Notes under the pieces: model-generated
Told to the model about the DNA's origin: nothing
The model's database searches: none
What the model saw: only the letters and a program-made list of their open reading frames with translations
Origin: Aureisphaera sp963669405
Lineage (GTDB): Bacteria; Bacteroidota; Bacteroidia; Flavobacteriales; Flavobacteriaceae
NCBI GenBank assembly: GCA_963669405.2
Contig: CAXXHF010000002.1
Span: 434,001-498,000 of the forward strand
Reading direction: 5' to 3'
Length of the DNA stretch: 64,000 bases
Made by a program: the position numbers and the translations under genes
Part shown: piece after piece, positions 17,411-27,162 of the stretch
Layout: the number at the start of each line of letters is the position of its first letter
Position numbering within the stretch: position 1 is the first letter of the stretch

Positions 17411-19405
17411 TTAGCCAATCATTTCCAAAAATTCATCTTCGGATATAATTGGAACGTCAAGACTTTCTGCCTTAGTACGTTTGCTGGGCCCCATATTATC
17501 ACCCGCAACCACAAAATTGGTTTTTCCAGATATGGAACCGGAAACTTTACCGCCGTTATCCTCTATCAATTTCTTGAGTTCATTTCGGGACACTTTGGCA
17601 AAAACCCCAGAAACCACAAAGGTTTTACCTTGCAACACATCGGTCTGGTGTGCCATTTCCTCTTCAGAAATTTGCAACTGTACTCCATGTTCCTTTAACC
17701 TGTTTACAGTAGTTATATTCTCTTCTGAACGGAAAAAGGAAACCACGCTTTCGGCTATACGATCACCTATTTCATCAACCGCTATCAAATCTTCCTCCGA
17801 AGCTTGCATCAACGCATCGATACTTTTATAATGCCTAGCTAGTTTTTTGGCAACAGTCTCTCCAACAAAACGAATTCCCAAGGCAAACAGCACCCTTTCA
17901 AAAGGAATCTGCTTAGAAGCCTCAATCCCTTGCACTAAATTTTCAGCACTCTTCTCAGCCATACGCTCTAACGGAATGACTTTTTCGGCTGTTAATTCAT
18001 ACAAATCGGCATAATTCACTATCAATTGATTTTCTACCAAAAGGACCACCGTCTCTCCTCCCAAACCTTCAATATCCATTGCCTTTCTTGAAATGTAATG
18101 TTGTATTCTACCTGCTATTTGTGGTGGACAACCGGATGCATTTGGGCAATAATGTTGTGCTTCCCCTTCATTACGAATGAGCTCGGTATGGCATTCAGGA
18201 CATTCGGTAATATATTGGGTAGGTGTACTTTCATCTTTTCTATGCGCAAGATCCACTCCCATAATTTTTGGAATGATCTCCCCTCCTTTTTCTACATAGA
18301 CCGTATCTCCTTCCCGAACATCCAACTTAGCAATCTGATCTGCATTGTGTAAGGAAGCTCGTTTTACAATGGTTCCTGCCAATGCTACTGGTTCTAAGTT
18401 TGCTACTGGGGTAATTGCTCCAGTACGACCAACCTGATACGTGATTTCATTAAGTACCGTACTTACTTGTTCTGCCTTGAATTTATACGCCATGGCCCAT
18501 CTAGGGGCTTTAGAGGTATACCCCAATTCTTCTTGTTGTTGAAGATTATTTACCTTAATAACCACCCCATCGGTTTCATAAGGCAGATCATGACGGTGCG
18601 TGTCCCAATAATTGACAAACTCCAACACTTCGTTCAAATTCTTGACCAGTTTGGCTTCTGTTGGTACTTTAAAACCCCATGCCCGTGCTTTATCCAAATT
18701 TTCAAATTGTGTGACAATTCCCAATCGCTCTCCTTTAATACTATACAAAAGACAGTCTAATGGGCGCTTGGCTACTTCGCTACTATCTTGCAGTTTTAGA
18801 CTTCCAGAAGCTGTATTTCTTGGGTTACGATAGGGTTCTTCTCCAGCAGCAATACGCTCTTCGTTCATTTTATTGAAACCGTCAAAAGGCAATACAATCT
18901 CCCCACGAATCTCAAATTTAGGCGGATAATCTCCTTTTAATTGCAACGGAACTGATTTAATGGTCTTTACATTGGTGGTTACATTGTCTCCTTGAAATCC
19001 ATCCCCTCGGGTAACTGCCCTCACCAATTTTCCATCTTCATAGGTAAGACTCATGGATGCACCATCATATTTTAACTCGCAGGTATATTCCACATCACCA
19101 TCTACTAATTTTTTGATACGTTTTTCCCAATCTTCCAGATCTTCCTTGGAATAACTATTGTCTAAAGAATACATACGATAGGTATGTGGAACTGTCTCAA
19201 AATTTTTGGTCACCTCACCCCCTACACGTAATGTAGGAGAATTAGGATCATAAAATTCAGGATGTGCAGCTTCCAATTCCTGAAGTTCCTTCAATTTCAT
19301 ATCGAACTCATAATCGGAAATGGTGGGGGTGTCTAGGACATAATAATTATAATTGTGCTCACGTAGGGCATCGCGAAGGGCATTTATTTTTTGTTCTGGA
19401 TTCAT
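17411..19405 (-). CDS. ligA: NAD-dependent DNA ligase LigA
   Basis: LigA seals nicks in replication and repair using NAD+. The 664-residue protein has the standard order: domain Ia; the adenylation domain with catalytic Lys112 in LKYDG; the OB fold (about 320-395); a four-Cys zinc finger (CPECH ... CPNASGC, about 405-430); helix-hairpin-helix repeats (about 435-580); and a C-terminal BRCT domain starting LQGKTFVVSG. All catalytic landmarks are present. A TAGTTTTG box ends five bases before the ATG, so the mRNA is probably leaderless. Confidence 0.97.
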   Translation of the reverse strand: MNPEQKINALRDALREHNYNYYVLDTPTISDYEFDMKLKELQELEAAHPEFYDPNSPTLRVGGEVTKNFETVPHTYRMYSLDNSYSKEDLEDWEKRIKKLVDGDVEYTCELKYDGASMSLTYEDGKLVRAVTRGDGFQGDNVTTNVKTIKSVPLQLKGDYPPKFEIRGEIVLPFDGFNKMNEERIAAGEEPYRNPRNTASGSLKLQDSSEVAKRPLDCLLYSIKGERLGIVTQFENLDKARAWGFKVPTEAKLVKNLNEVLEFVNYWDTHRHDLPYETDGVVIKVNNLQQQEELGYTSKAPRWAMAYKFKAEQVSTVLNEITYQVGRTGAITPVANLEPVALAGTIVKRASLHNADQIAKLDVREGDTVYVEKGGEIIPKIMGVDLAHRKDESTPTQYITECPECHTELIRNEGEAQHYCPNASGCPPQIAGRIQHYISRKAMDIEGLGGETVVLLVENQLIVNYADLYELTAEKVIPLERMAEKSAENLVQGIEASKQIPFERVLFALGIRFVGETVAKKLARHYKSIDALMQASEEDLIAVDEIGDRIAESVVSFFRSEENITTVNRLKEHGVQLQISEEEMAHQTDVLQGKTFVVSGVFAKVSRNELKKLIEDNGGKVSGSISGKTNFVVAGDNMGPSKRTKAESLDVPIISEDEFLEMIG

Positions 19406-19410
19406 ACAAA

Positions 19411-19418
19411 CAAAACTA
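19411..19418 (-). promoter_or_regulatory. -7 box TAGTTTTG of ligA, predicted leaderless start
   Basis: A minus-strand TANNTTTG match five bases before the ligA ATG at 19405. Confidence 0.45.
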
Positions 19419-19475
19419 AAAAAATAAGTGCGTTTGTTTAAAGTTGAAACGTAGGAATAATCAACCTCTTATAAA

Positions 19476-19504
19476 CAAAAAAAGCCACCCAAAGGTGGCT
19501 TTTC
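19476..19504 (-). terminator. Rho-independent terminator of the first tandem secreted-protein gene
   Basis: An AAAGCCACC/GGTGGCTTT hairpin with a minus-strand T-run, 19 bases past the stop at 19523. Confidence 0.88.
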
Positions 19505-19522
19505 AATATTATGTTTAATGTA

Positions 19523-22132
19523 CTATTGTTTTATGAATCGCTTTGTTACTGCTAACTTTCCAGTTACAAATCGAACAAAATACATACCTGTTGCATATTT
19601 AGATACATCAATACTCATAGAATCTGATCCTCCACTAATGGTTTCTACCAACTTACCTGTAGAAGAGAATACCATGATTTCATCATAAGTTCCATCTAAA
19701 ATCTCAATATTCAATTGAGAATTAGCTGGGTTAGGATATAACTTAATATTGTTTTTAGTAGCCAATTCCTGAGCTCTTACAGCATCTGGAGTACGAGTTT
19801 CTGAAGTCACCACAGGACCATTTAATGCATTGTCTCCAGTAATGATTACCTGGTCAAACCAAATCTGATCGTTGTTAGCACTGGCATCACAACGAATTCT
19901 AAAGCGGTTGTTTGCATTAAAACTGTAGCTACCCGAATCTAATGTAATGGTATCTGTAAAGAAAGAACCGTTACTAAAGTCTGGACCACTTGCATAGTCT
20001 CCAATAATTTGATAGGACGATCCATCAAAAAATTCTACAAAGAAATTCTCTCCATTCTCCATACTGTTGGCATAGGTGTGAAACTCTATGGAAACTTGTG
20101 TGTTGCCAGAAAGATCCAATGTTGGTGAAACTGCATTAGAGGTTGAAGAATTATCCCTTAAGCGAATGGAATAGTTTCCTTCGTAGGAGTTTGATGAAGC
20201 CTGTCTTGCACAGTCATTCCCTCCATCAATCCATCCTTGTAGTCCTGTTTCAAAATAGTATGCGGCGATCTCTCCACTACCTCCTCCTTCAAGCGTAGTA
20301 AACGAAGTACTTGCACTTCCTGAAGTATTACCTGCTGCATCCTGAGCATTTACAGAAGCATTGTAATTGGTCAATGGAGATAAACCGGTTACGTTAAAGG
20401 ATGTTGTGGTTGAAGTCCCAACTTGGTTCCCATTTATAAATACGTTGTACTGTGTTACGCCAACATTGTCTGTAGAAGCCGTCCAATTGAGTGTTGCTCC
20501 AGAGGAAGTAATTCCGCTAGCTGTTAAATTGGTAGGATCTGTTGGTGCTTGTGTATCGGGTGGACCAACCTGAATTTGGAAAGCTCCCACGACTCCTTTA
20601 CGCCCATTGTTCATATACTCATTGATGAACCAAAAGGTAGCATCATCAGATGGATCCACGTCCATTTTACTATAATCCCCGTAACGTGTTCCTGGGATTT
20701 TAGCATCTCCCGTAGCGATCACTTCTTCCATAGCGGTCATAGTACCTAATGGATCTCCACTACCTCTGCCTGTAAAGTAAGACCCTACGTATACAGTAGA
20801 AGAGGTAGAAGGGCCCGACATGGATGTATATCCCATACCAATATTTCCTTGTCCATCCATCGCTAAACTAGCATTCCATGCATGTCTTCCATCGGGTGCA
20901 GTATAGGTTCCTTCTTGATATAAGGACCAAGGTTGATTGTCTCCACTTTGACGGAATTCATACCAACGAACCCCAGCTCTTTCTCCAGAACTAGCGTCAG
21001 TGTCTACCACAAAATTGAATAATGCCGAATTATGGGTTCCGAATTTTCTGAACTGTGCCTGATTCATAACAGTTGCTTGAAGAGCATCAATACGAATAGG
21101 ACGCCCATTTCCGGGTTGTGTTAAATTAGAGAAGCTTCCATTGTCAAAAACTCCAATAAAAGGAGTCGCTGCAAACTCAGTAGCCGCCGAAACCGTAGAA
21201 CTACCAGGGCTGTTCCAATTTACATCTATGGTCCAAAGCTTGATATGATCATTGGACACTCCATTCCACGCATCATCTTGCATATAAACGATTGTGGCTC
21301 CACCCCCTGCGGGTAAGTTGTCATCTGTTACATTTAGCGCCTGTGGGCTGTAAAAACCACTAGTTCTAATTCCTGGAAGATCAAACCCTACAATCTGAGC
21401 AGAAGGGTTTCCTGTGAGCATAGCATCTCTTTCTAAAGCCCAAACTCGATTCGAAGAACTGGTGTTATCAGTAATATAATATCCATCGCTCCAAACCGAT
21501 AGTTTTTGATAATCACTTATAGAAGCAATGTTGTATACATACCATCCAGAAGTAACTGGGTTAGGTCCATCAGAAACTGCTATTTGAGCTCCACTACCTA
21601 AAAAGGTTAAAACCCAACGATCTGCTGCATTATCATATGACGCAGTTAGGTCACAACAACCTCCGGTTGGAAAAATGGCTGGATTTGGAGCCGTTTGTCC
21701 TACCAACTGATTCCCCGACTTATCATAAATCGCAAAACCAGTATTGAACACCACCATCACGTGGTTAGGTCCAACAGCTAAGGCTGGATCTGTAGGCTGT
21801 GAGTTGGAAGCATATCCATCAAACACCACACTTGGAGGAGCCATACGTACACTTTGCTCCTTATCGTGACGATTTCTAACAAAATAATCATCTTCGGTTT
21901 GTGGGTCTTCTGCTCTGGATAATTCATTGGCAATAGAACGTTTATCCTTTGCTTCCTTAAAGGAATCATCTGCAGGGATCCAATCTCCCTGCCGTGAAGC
22001 CAATGAGGTCACATATTCCATGGAAGTTACGGTTCCTACATAAACCGCATTTTGGCTTTTGTTCTCTTGAGCTTTCGCATACATAGAGAACAAGGCCGCT
22101 AGTAAAACTAGCAGTAGTTTTTTTGAATTCAT
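19523..22132 (-). CDS. secreted beta-propeller-like / fibronectin-III protein with T9SS sorting domain (tandem copy A)
   Basis: An 869-residue exported protein. The ATG at 22132 is chosen because it begins directly at the signal peptide (MNSKKLLLVLLAALFSMYAKAQ); the open frame upstream adds 14 unlikely residues. Residues about 80-530 form a large conserved beta-rich domain (DPALAVGPNHVMVVFNTGF, NPAIFPTGGCCDLTASYD, PDGRHAWNASLAMD). A fibronectin-III domain follows at about 540-630, then a jelly-roll-like module with VSPTLDLSGN and FRIRCDAS, and a T9SS type A sorting domain (LYPNPANSQLNIEI, GMYFVRFV). It is a close paralogue of the next gene upstream (copy B). No catalytic residues are recognised; surface or extracellular binding is a guess. 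Confidence 0.85.
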   Translation of the reverse strand: MNSKKLLLVLLAALFSMYAKAQENKSQNAVYVGTVTSMEYVTSLASRQGDWIPADDSFKEAKDKRSIANELSRAEDPQTEDDYFVRNRHDKEQSVRMAPPSVVFDGYASNSQPTDPALAVGPNHVMVVFNTGFAIYDKSGNQLVGQTAPNPAIFPTGGCCDLTASYDNAADRWVLTFLGSGAQIAVSDGPNPVTSGWYVYNIASISDYQKLSVWSDGYYITDNTSSSNRVWALERDAMLTGNPSAQIVGFDLPGIRTSGFYSPQALNVTDDNLPAGGGATIVYMQDDAWNGVSNDHIKLWTIDVNWNSPGSSTVSAATEFAATPFIGVFDNGSFSNLTQPGNGRPIRIDALQATVMNQAQFRKFGTHNSALFNFVVDTDASSGERAGVRWYEFRQSGDNQPWSLYQEGTYTAPDGRHAWNASLAMDGQGNIGMGYTSMSGPSTSSTVYVGSYFTGRGSGDPLGTMTAMEEVIATGDAKIPGTRYGDYSKMDVDPSDDATFWFINEYMNNGRKGVVGAFQIQVGPPDTQAPTDPTNLTASGITSSGATLNWTASTDNVGVTQYNVFINGNQVGTSTTTSFNVTGLSPLTNYNASVNAQDAAGNTSGSASTSFTTLEGGGSGEIAAYYFETGLQGWIDGGNDCARQASSNSYEGNYSIRLRDNSSTSNAVSPTLDLSGNTQVSIEFHTYANSMENGENFFVEFFDGSSYQIIGDYASGPDFSNGSFFTDTITLDSGSYSFNANNRFRIRCDASANNDQIWFDQVIITGDNALNGPVVTSETRTPDAVRAQELATKNNIKLYPNPANSQLNIEILDGTYDEIMVFSSTGKLVETISGGSDSMSIDVSKYATGMYFVRFVTGKLAVTKRFIKQ

Positions 22133-22185
22133 AGTTGAATAGTTTAGTGTGATTAATAGAATGTTAATGTACAAAATATAAATAC

Positions 22186-22217
22186 AAAAAGGGTTATCCT
22201 ATAGGACAACCCTTTTA
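22186..22217 (-). terminator. Rho-independent terminator of tandem copy B
   Basis: A long hairpin pairing AAAAGGGTT with AACCCTTTT around an inner CCTATAGG, with a minus-strand T-run. It lies 16 bases past the copy B stop and separates the two paralogues into independent transcripts. Confidence 0.8.
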
Positions 22218-22232
22218 TAAATGCATAAATCT

Positions 22233-25200
22233 TTACTCTTTAATAAAGCGTTTGGTCACCGCCTTACCATTGGAAACGAATCTTATGAAATACATTCCCG
22301 AAGCAAGTCGAGATACGTCGACAGTTAATTTATCAACGCCAGTTTCAGCTTCATGAACAATTTGTCCTGTAGAAGAGAAAACAACGATTTCATCATAAGT
22401 ACCATCCAGTATCTCAATATTTAATTGTGAATTGGCCGGGTTTGGATACAACTTAATGTTATCACTTGAAGTTCTGGTAAAAGACTTCAAAGCTTGTCCA
22501 TGATTGATCGTAGTTGGCGCTGTTGGCGCTACGGAAGAAACATTGTCTCCACTTACAATAACCTGGTCAAAATATACCCGATCTCCATTTCCACTCGCAT
22601 CGCAACGGAAACGGAATCTATTGTTTCCATTGAAATTATAGGTTCCGGAATCTAACGTTATGGTATCTGTAAAGAAATTATTATTGGTGAAATCAGTTCC
22701 ACTTGCATAATTCCCAATCACCTCATAGGAAGTTCCGTTGAAGAATTCTACAAAGAAGTCTTCCCCGTTTTCCATACTGTTAGGGTATACATGGAATTCA
22801 AAGGTTACTTGATTATTCCCGCTTAAATCCAATACAGGAGATACGGTGTTTGAAGTACTTGTATTATCACGCAGTCTAATGGAATAGTCTCCCTCGAAAG
22901 CTCGTGAAGAATTAAAAATACGAGCACAGTCACTTCCTGGATCGCTCCAACCTTCAAAACCAGTTTCAAAGAAATAGCCAGCAATTACTCCGGGACCACC
23001 GCTTCCAGTAGTGGTAGCGTTTGCCGTATTACTTAGTCCGGAATTATTTCCAGCTGCATCAAATGCACGTACCGTAAATGCATATGAGGTGTTGGACGAA
23101 AGCCCTGTAGCAGTATACGATGTGCCCGCTGTGGTTCCGACACTGGATCCATCCTGGAACACTTCATATCCGGTAACTCCAACGTTATCCGAAGAAGCAT
23201 TCCAAGAAAGATCTACCGTGGTGTCGGTTATATTGGATGCAGTTAGGTTTGTAGGTACTGTAGGTGCTTCTGTATCACCGCCACCGCCAGTTTCTAGGTT
23301 AACGGTGTAATCTTCTACTTCACCCCACGTAAATGTTTCACAAGAGGTAGGGATTGCATTATACTTCATAGACACCCGCATTCTTACTGAGGTTTCAGAA
23401 GTTCCAGAAGGTACCGTAAAGGATCCGCTATTAGGTGTATCGGTAGAAGGTGCTTTAGACCATACCAGTTCACCGGCATCATCAAAATCACCATTGTTGT
23501 TATAGTCAATCCAAACAGCATATCCTTCTGCATAAACGGTACCTGTCCATGTAGGAGTCACTGTTACTGTATAGTTCTGTCCTTCGGAAAGGTTGGTTGA
23601 AATTGCTGTGAAATCTGAATAGAACTGTGCGCCAGATGAATTGTCGATGCTGTTAAGCTGAACTCGACTAATGAATTCATCGTTCACGTTGGTACTGGCA
23701 GAACTACAATACTCAATACTACCTTCCAAGGTAGTAAAGGATGTACTTGCACTGCCTGAAACATTGCCAGCAGCATCCTGAGCTGTTACTGAAGCTGAAT
23801 AATTGGTTAATGGAGATAAGCCCGTAACGTTAAAGGAAGTTGTAGCAGAAGTTCCTACTGGATTTCCATCAATAGATATATTATACTGCGTTACCCCCAC
23901 ATTATCTGTAGAAGCAGTCCAATTAAGCGTAGCACCACTAGAAGTGATATTACTTGCCGTTAAATTGGTTGGATCTGTTGGTGCTTCGGTATCTGGTGGG
24001 CCAGGTGCTTCAATTTGAAATACCCCTACTACTCCTTTTCGGCTACTATTAATGTATTCTGTAATAAACCAAAAGGTGGAATCATCGTTTGGATCCAAGT
24101 CAATCTTACTATAATCTCCATATCGAAGTCCAGAGAAGTTTGCATTTCCGTTAGCTATCACCTCTTCTGCAGCCGTCATAGTTCCTAAAGGATCGCCATT
24201 GAGCCTTCCTGTAAAATAGGAACTAACGCGCACGGTAGAAGGTGTCGATGGACCAGACATAGAAGTATATCCCATACCTATATTACCTTGGGCATCCATA
24301 GCTAAACTTGCGTTCCAAGCATGACGACCATCAGGAGCCGTATAAGTTCCTTCTTGATACAAGGACCAAGGTTGGTTATCTCCACTTTGACGGAACTCCA
24401 TCCAACGAACTCCAGCAAGCTCTCCTCCAGAGGCATCTGTATCTACTACAAAATTAAATACGGCTGAATTATGTGTACCGAATTTTCTAAACTGAGCCTG
24501 ATTCATAATTGTTGCCTGAAGTGCATCGATGGCTACGCCTCCTCCCGGTTGTGTTAAATTAGAAAAACTCCCGTTATCAAACACTCCAATAAAAGGAGTA
24601 ACCGGAATCTGTGTAGCTGCTGAAATCGTAGAATTGGAAGAGTTGTTCCAATCCATATCTATAGTCCAGTATTTTATATGGTCACTGGATACACCAGACC
24701 ATGCATCATCCTGCATATAAACAACGGTAGCACCACCTGGTGCTGGTAGATTGTTATTGGTAACACTGAGTACTTGTGGGCTAAAAAATCCGCTGGTTAC
24801 AATACCAGGAAGGTTAAATCCAACAATTTGTGCGCCAGCATCTCCAGCAAGCATAGCATCACGCTCTAAAGCCCATACTTTATTGGTACCACTTGTATTG
24901 TCTGTAATGTAGTACCCATCACTCCAAACAGAAAGTTTTTGATAATCACTAATGGCAGAGATGTTATAGATATACCAACCAGCTGTTAGTGGGTTAGGTC
25001 CATCAGATACAGCAACTTGGGCTCCACTTCCCAAAAATGTCAACACCCATCTATCAGCCGCATTATCATAGGAAACGGTTAAGTCACAACATCCTCCTGA
25101 TGGGAAGATTGCTGGATTGGGAGCGGTTTGTCCCAATAATTGATTCCCCGCTTTATCGTAGATGGTAAATCCTGTATTAAAGACAACCATCACATGATTG

Positions 25201-25565
25201 GGCCCTATAGCCAAGGAAGGATCTGTAGGTTGTGATCCTGAAGTATAAGCGTCGAAAACGAGACTTGCAGGAGCCATACGTGTGCTCTGCTCCTTTTCAT
25301 GTCGATTTCTTACAAAATAATCATTTTCAGTTTGGGGGTCTTTTCCTTCAACAATTTTAGGAACCATAGAACGCTTGTCTTTAGCCTCTTTGATTGAGTT
25401 ATCTGAAGGCACTAAATCATTGGGCCTTGAGATCATGGGCGAGACATACTCAACCGAAGAAATAGTTCCGGTGTAAACTGGATTTTCTTGAACGTTCTTT
25501 TGCCCATAAACTGAGAAAAGATATCCAGAAAACACCACAATTAATAATGTTAAGATTTTTTTCAT
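22233..25565 (-). CDS. secreted beta-propeller-like protein with two FN3 and a GEVED domain, T9SS sorted (tandem copy B)
   Basis: A 1110-residue paralogue of copy A. The signal peptide (MKKILTLLIVVFSGYLFSVYGQ), the conserved beta-rich domain (about 80-530), an FN3 domain (about 540-625), the jelly-roll-like module and the T9SS sorting domain are all shared. Copy B has an insertion of about 220 residues: a GEVED domain (about 635-760; VWIDYNNNGDFDDAGE, TFTWGEVEDYTVN) plus a second FN3 (about 770-860). The sorting domain starts with the same LYPNPANSQLNIEILDGTYD as copy A, so divergence there is low. Function is unknown; GEVED and FN3 modules are common in adhesins and surface hydrolases. Confidence 0.85.
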   Translation of the reverse strand: MKKILTLLIVVFSGYLFSVYGQKNVQENPVYTGTISSVEYVSPMISRPNDLVPSDNSIKEAKDKRSMVPKIVEGKDPQTENDYFVRNRHEKEQSTRMAPASLVFDAYTSGSQPTDPSLAIGPNHVMVVFNTGFTIYDKAGNQLLGQTAPNPAIFPSGGCCDLTVSYDNAADRWVLTFLGSGAQVAVSDGPNPLTAGWYIYNISAISDYQKLSVWSDGYYITDNTSGTNKVWALERDAMLAGDAGAQIVGFNLPGIVTSGFFSPQVLSVTNNNLPAPGGATVVYMQDDAWSGVSSDHIKYWTIDMDWNNSSNSTISAATQIPVTPFIGVFDNGSFSNLTQPGGGVAIDALQATIMNQAQFRKFGTHNSAVFNFVVDTDASGGELAGVRWMEFRQSGDNQPWSLYQEGTYTAPDGRHAWNASLAMDAQGNIGMGYTSMSGPSTPSTVRVSSYFTGRLNGDPLGTMTAAEEVIANGNANFSGLRYGDYSKIDLDPNDDSTFWFITEYINSSRKGVVGVFQIEAPGPPDTEAPTDPTNLTASNITSSGATLNWTASTDNVGVTQYNISIDGNPVGTSATTSFNVTGLSPLTNYSASVTAQDAAGNVSGSASTSFTTLEGSIEYCSSASTNVNDEFISRVQLNSIDNSSGAQFYSDFTAISTNLSEGQNYTVTVTPTWTGTVYAEGYAVWIDYNNNGDFDDAGELVWSKAPSTDTPNSGSFTVPSGTSETSVRMRVSMKYNAIPTSCETFTWGEVEDYTVNLETGGGGDTEAPTVPTNLTASNITDTTVDLSWNASSDNVGVTGYEVFQDGSSVGTTAGTSYTATGLSSNTSYAFTVRAFDAAGNNSGLSNTANATTTGSGGPGVIAGYFFETGFEGWSDPGSDCARIFNSSRAFEGDYSIRLRDNTSTSNTVSPVLDLSGNNQVTFEFHVYPNSMENGEDFFVEFFNGTSYEVIGNYASGTDFTNNNFFTDTITLDSGTYNFNGNNRFRFRCDASGNGDRVYFDQVIVSGDNVSSVAPTAPTTINHGQALKSFTRTSSDNIKLYPNPANSQLNIEILDGTYDEIVVFSSTGQIVHEAETGVDKLTVDVSRLASGMYFIRFVSNGKAVTKRFIKE

Positions 25566-25720
25566 AATAATTAGTAAATAGTTAATGAATGGTTTGTTTT
25601 GCTATTGAAGCTACGAATTAAATCTTAAAATTTTGTGAATATCGAAAACGTTTTCGACCAAATACATGGAGAAATGAAAAATGTATGGTTTGCCCGTAAA
25701 TCTTCGATTATATAACATCA

Positions 25721-25750
25721 AAAAAAAAGGCTTCATTATGAAGCCTTTTA
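25721..25750 (-). terminator. Rho-independent terminator of the aquaporin gene
   Basis: An AAAGGCTTCAT/ATGAAGCCTTTT hairpin with a long minus-strand T-run, 21 bases past the stop. Confidence 0.88.
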
Positions 25751-25770
25751 AAAATATATGGGATCTTATA

Positions 25771-26472
25771 TTAGTCCTCTAAGAAAATTTTTCTCGTAAA
25801 TGCGGCTAATAGTCCCCCTACAATAGGCCCTACAAAAAATAGCCATAATTGACTTAATGCTATGCCGCCTGAAAATAGTGCGGGCCCTAAACTACGAGCA
25901 GGATTTACAGAGGTACCGGTAATAGGAATGACCACTAAGTGTATCAATACCAAAGTAATACCTATGGCCAATCCCGCCATTTGCGGAGATGCATTCTTGG
26001 CTGTAGTACCAAAAATGACCATTAGGAATAAAAAAGTAAATGCAATCTCTGCAATAAGTGCAGCCCGCATACTATATTCTCCTCCATAGCCATCACCCCA
26101 ACCATTGCTCCCTAAGGCCCATTCGCCCATAGAGAAACCTGCTGCCCCTGTAGCCAAGACATACAGTAATCCAGCTCCGGCAATAGCACCAATACATTGG
26201 GATATTACATAGCCAACAGTATCTTTAGCAGATAATTTTCCTGCTGCCATCATAGCAATGGAAATAGCTGGATTTATATGGCATCCAGAAATAGGACCAA
26301 TGGTATAAGCCATAGCAACCACAGCCAAACCAAACGCCAGGGAAATTCCTAATAATCCAATCCCTTCAGGACCTGCGCCAGTAACTCCGGCAATGACTGC
26401 CGAACCACAACCAAACAAAACCAAAGCAAAAGTCCCCAAGGCTTCTGCTGCATATTTTTTCGATGAATTCAT
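25771..26472 (-). CDS. aquaporin (MIP family, AqpZ-like)
   Basis: A 233-residue integral membrane channel with six TM helices and the two NPA half-helix motifs (GCHINPAIS, about residue 66, and GTSVNPARS, about residue 188). The conserved Arg follows the second NPA. It starts with the AEALGTFALVLFGCG signature. Length and motifs fit AqpZ-type water channels rather than longer glycerol facilitators, though selectivity cannot be proven by eye. It is monocistronic with its own terminator. Confidence 0.92.
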   Translation of the reverse strand: MNSSKKYAAEALGTFALVLFGCGSAVIAGVTGAGPEGIGLLGISLAFGLAVVAMAYTIGPISGCHINPAISIAMMAAGKLSAKDTVGYVISQCIGAIAGAGLLYVLATGAAGFSMGEWALGSNGWGDGYGGEYSMRAALIAEIAFTFLFLMVIFGTTAKNASPQMAGLAIGITLVLIHLVVIPITGTSVNPARSLGPALFSGGIALSQLWLFFVGPIVGGLLAAFTRKIFLED

Positions 26473-26571
26473 ACGTGAAATTTAATGGTTAATAATCCAA
26501 AAGGTAACCAAATAATAAGTTCGATCAGAAAATTGTTAAAAAAAGAGGGGAGAAAGTTGATAAGTTGATTG

Positions 26572-27162
26572 CTATGTTCTTTCTGGTTTTAGCCATTTTG
26601 GAATCTGTGGAGCTTTAAAGGATTCCATTCGCTTAAGTAAGCCTTCTACTGTTGTATCTACCAATAATAGCTCGTAATTTTCCATCTTCAGGAACCCTCT
26701 TTTCACCATAGTTTCCAAAAGTCCCAGCAAATGATCATAAAAGCCATTTACATTGAGAAGTCCAATGGGTTTGGAATGCAATCCCAGTTGCAACCAAGTA
26801 ATGATCTCAAAACATTCTTCCAAAGTCCCAAAACCACCTGGCAATACCATAAATCCATCACTCACTTCTTGCATGATCAGCTTTCGCTCATGCATGTTTT
26901 CTGTTGTAATAAGCTCGGTTAAACCCAAATGGACTACTTCCTTCTTTTTTAAGAATTGAGGAATGATTCCAATCACCTTTCCGTGATGTTTTAACATGGC
27001 TTCGGCAATAATTCCCATAACGCCAATTTTTGCCGCACCATAGACCAATGATATTTCTTTTTCAACAAATAAGTCTGCTAAATGTAGGGCTGATTCAGTA
27101 ATGGCAGAATCATTTCCAGTACTACTGCCACAAAACACACAAATCTTATCAAGTTTAGCCAT
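26572..27162 (-). CDS. LOG-family protein (TIGR00730; cytokinin riboside 5'-monophosphate phosphoribohydrolase type)
   Basis: A 196-residue Rossmann-like protein. It starts with ICVFCGSSTGND and carries LVYGAAKIGVMG and the LOG-family motif PGGFGTLEE (about residues 109-117) with nearby LQLG. Characterised LOG proteins cleave nucleoside monophosphates to base and ribose 5-phosphate. The bacterial substrate is often unclear. It overlaps prmC by eight bases and is last in the GNAT-prmC-LOG operon. SLOG-type folds also occur in nucleotide-sensing defence systems, but this copy is the common housekeeping form. Confidence 0.9.
   Translation of the reverse strand: MAKLDKICVFCGSSTGNDSAITESALHLADLFVEKEISLVYGAAKIGVMGIIAEAMLKHHGKVIGIIPQFLKKKEVVHLGLTELITTENMHERKLIMQEVSDGFMVLPGGFGTLEECFEIITWLQLGLHSKPIGLLNVNGFYDHLLGLLETMVKRGFLKMENYELLLVDTTVEGLLKRMESFKAPQIPKWLKPERT

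Noticed and set aside
26572..27162. LOG-family gene as the sensor partner of the SLATT-like protein
   Set aside because: SLOG-type sensors are known partners of SLATT effectors, but this gene is 17 kb away, in an operon with prmC, and is the common housekeeping type.
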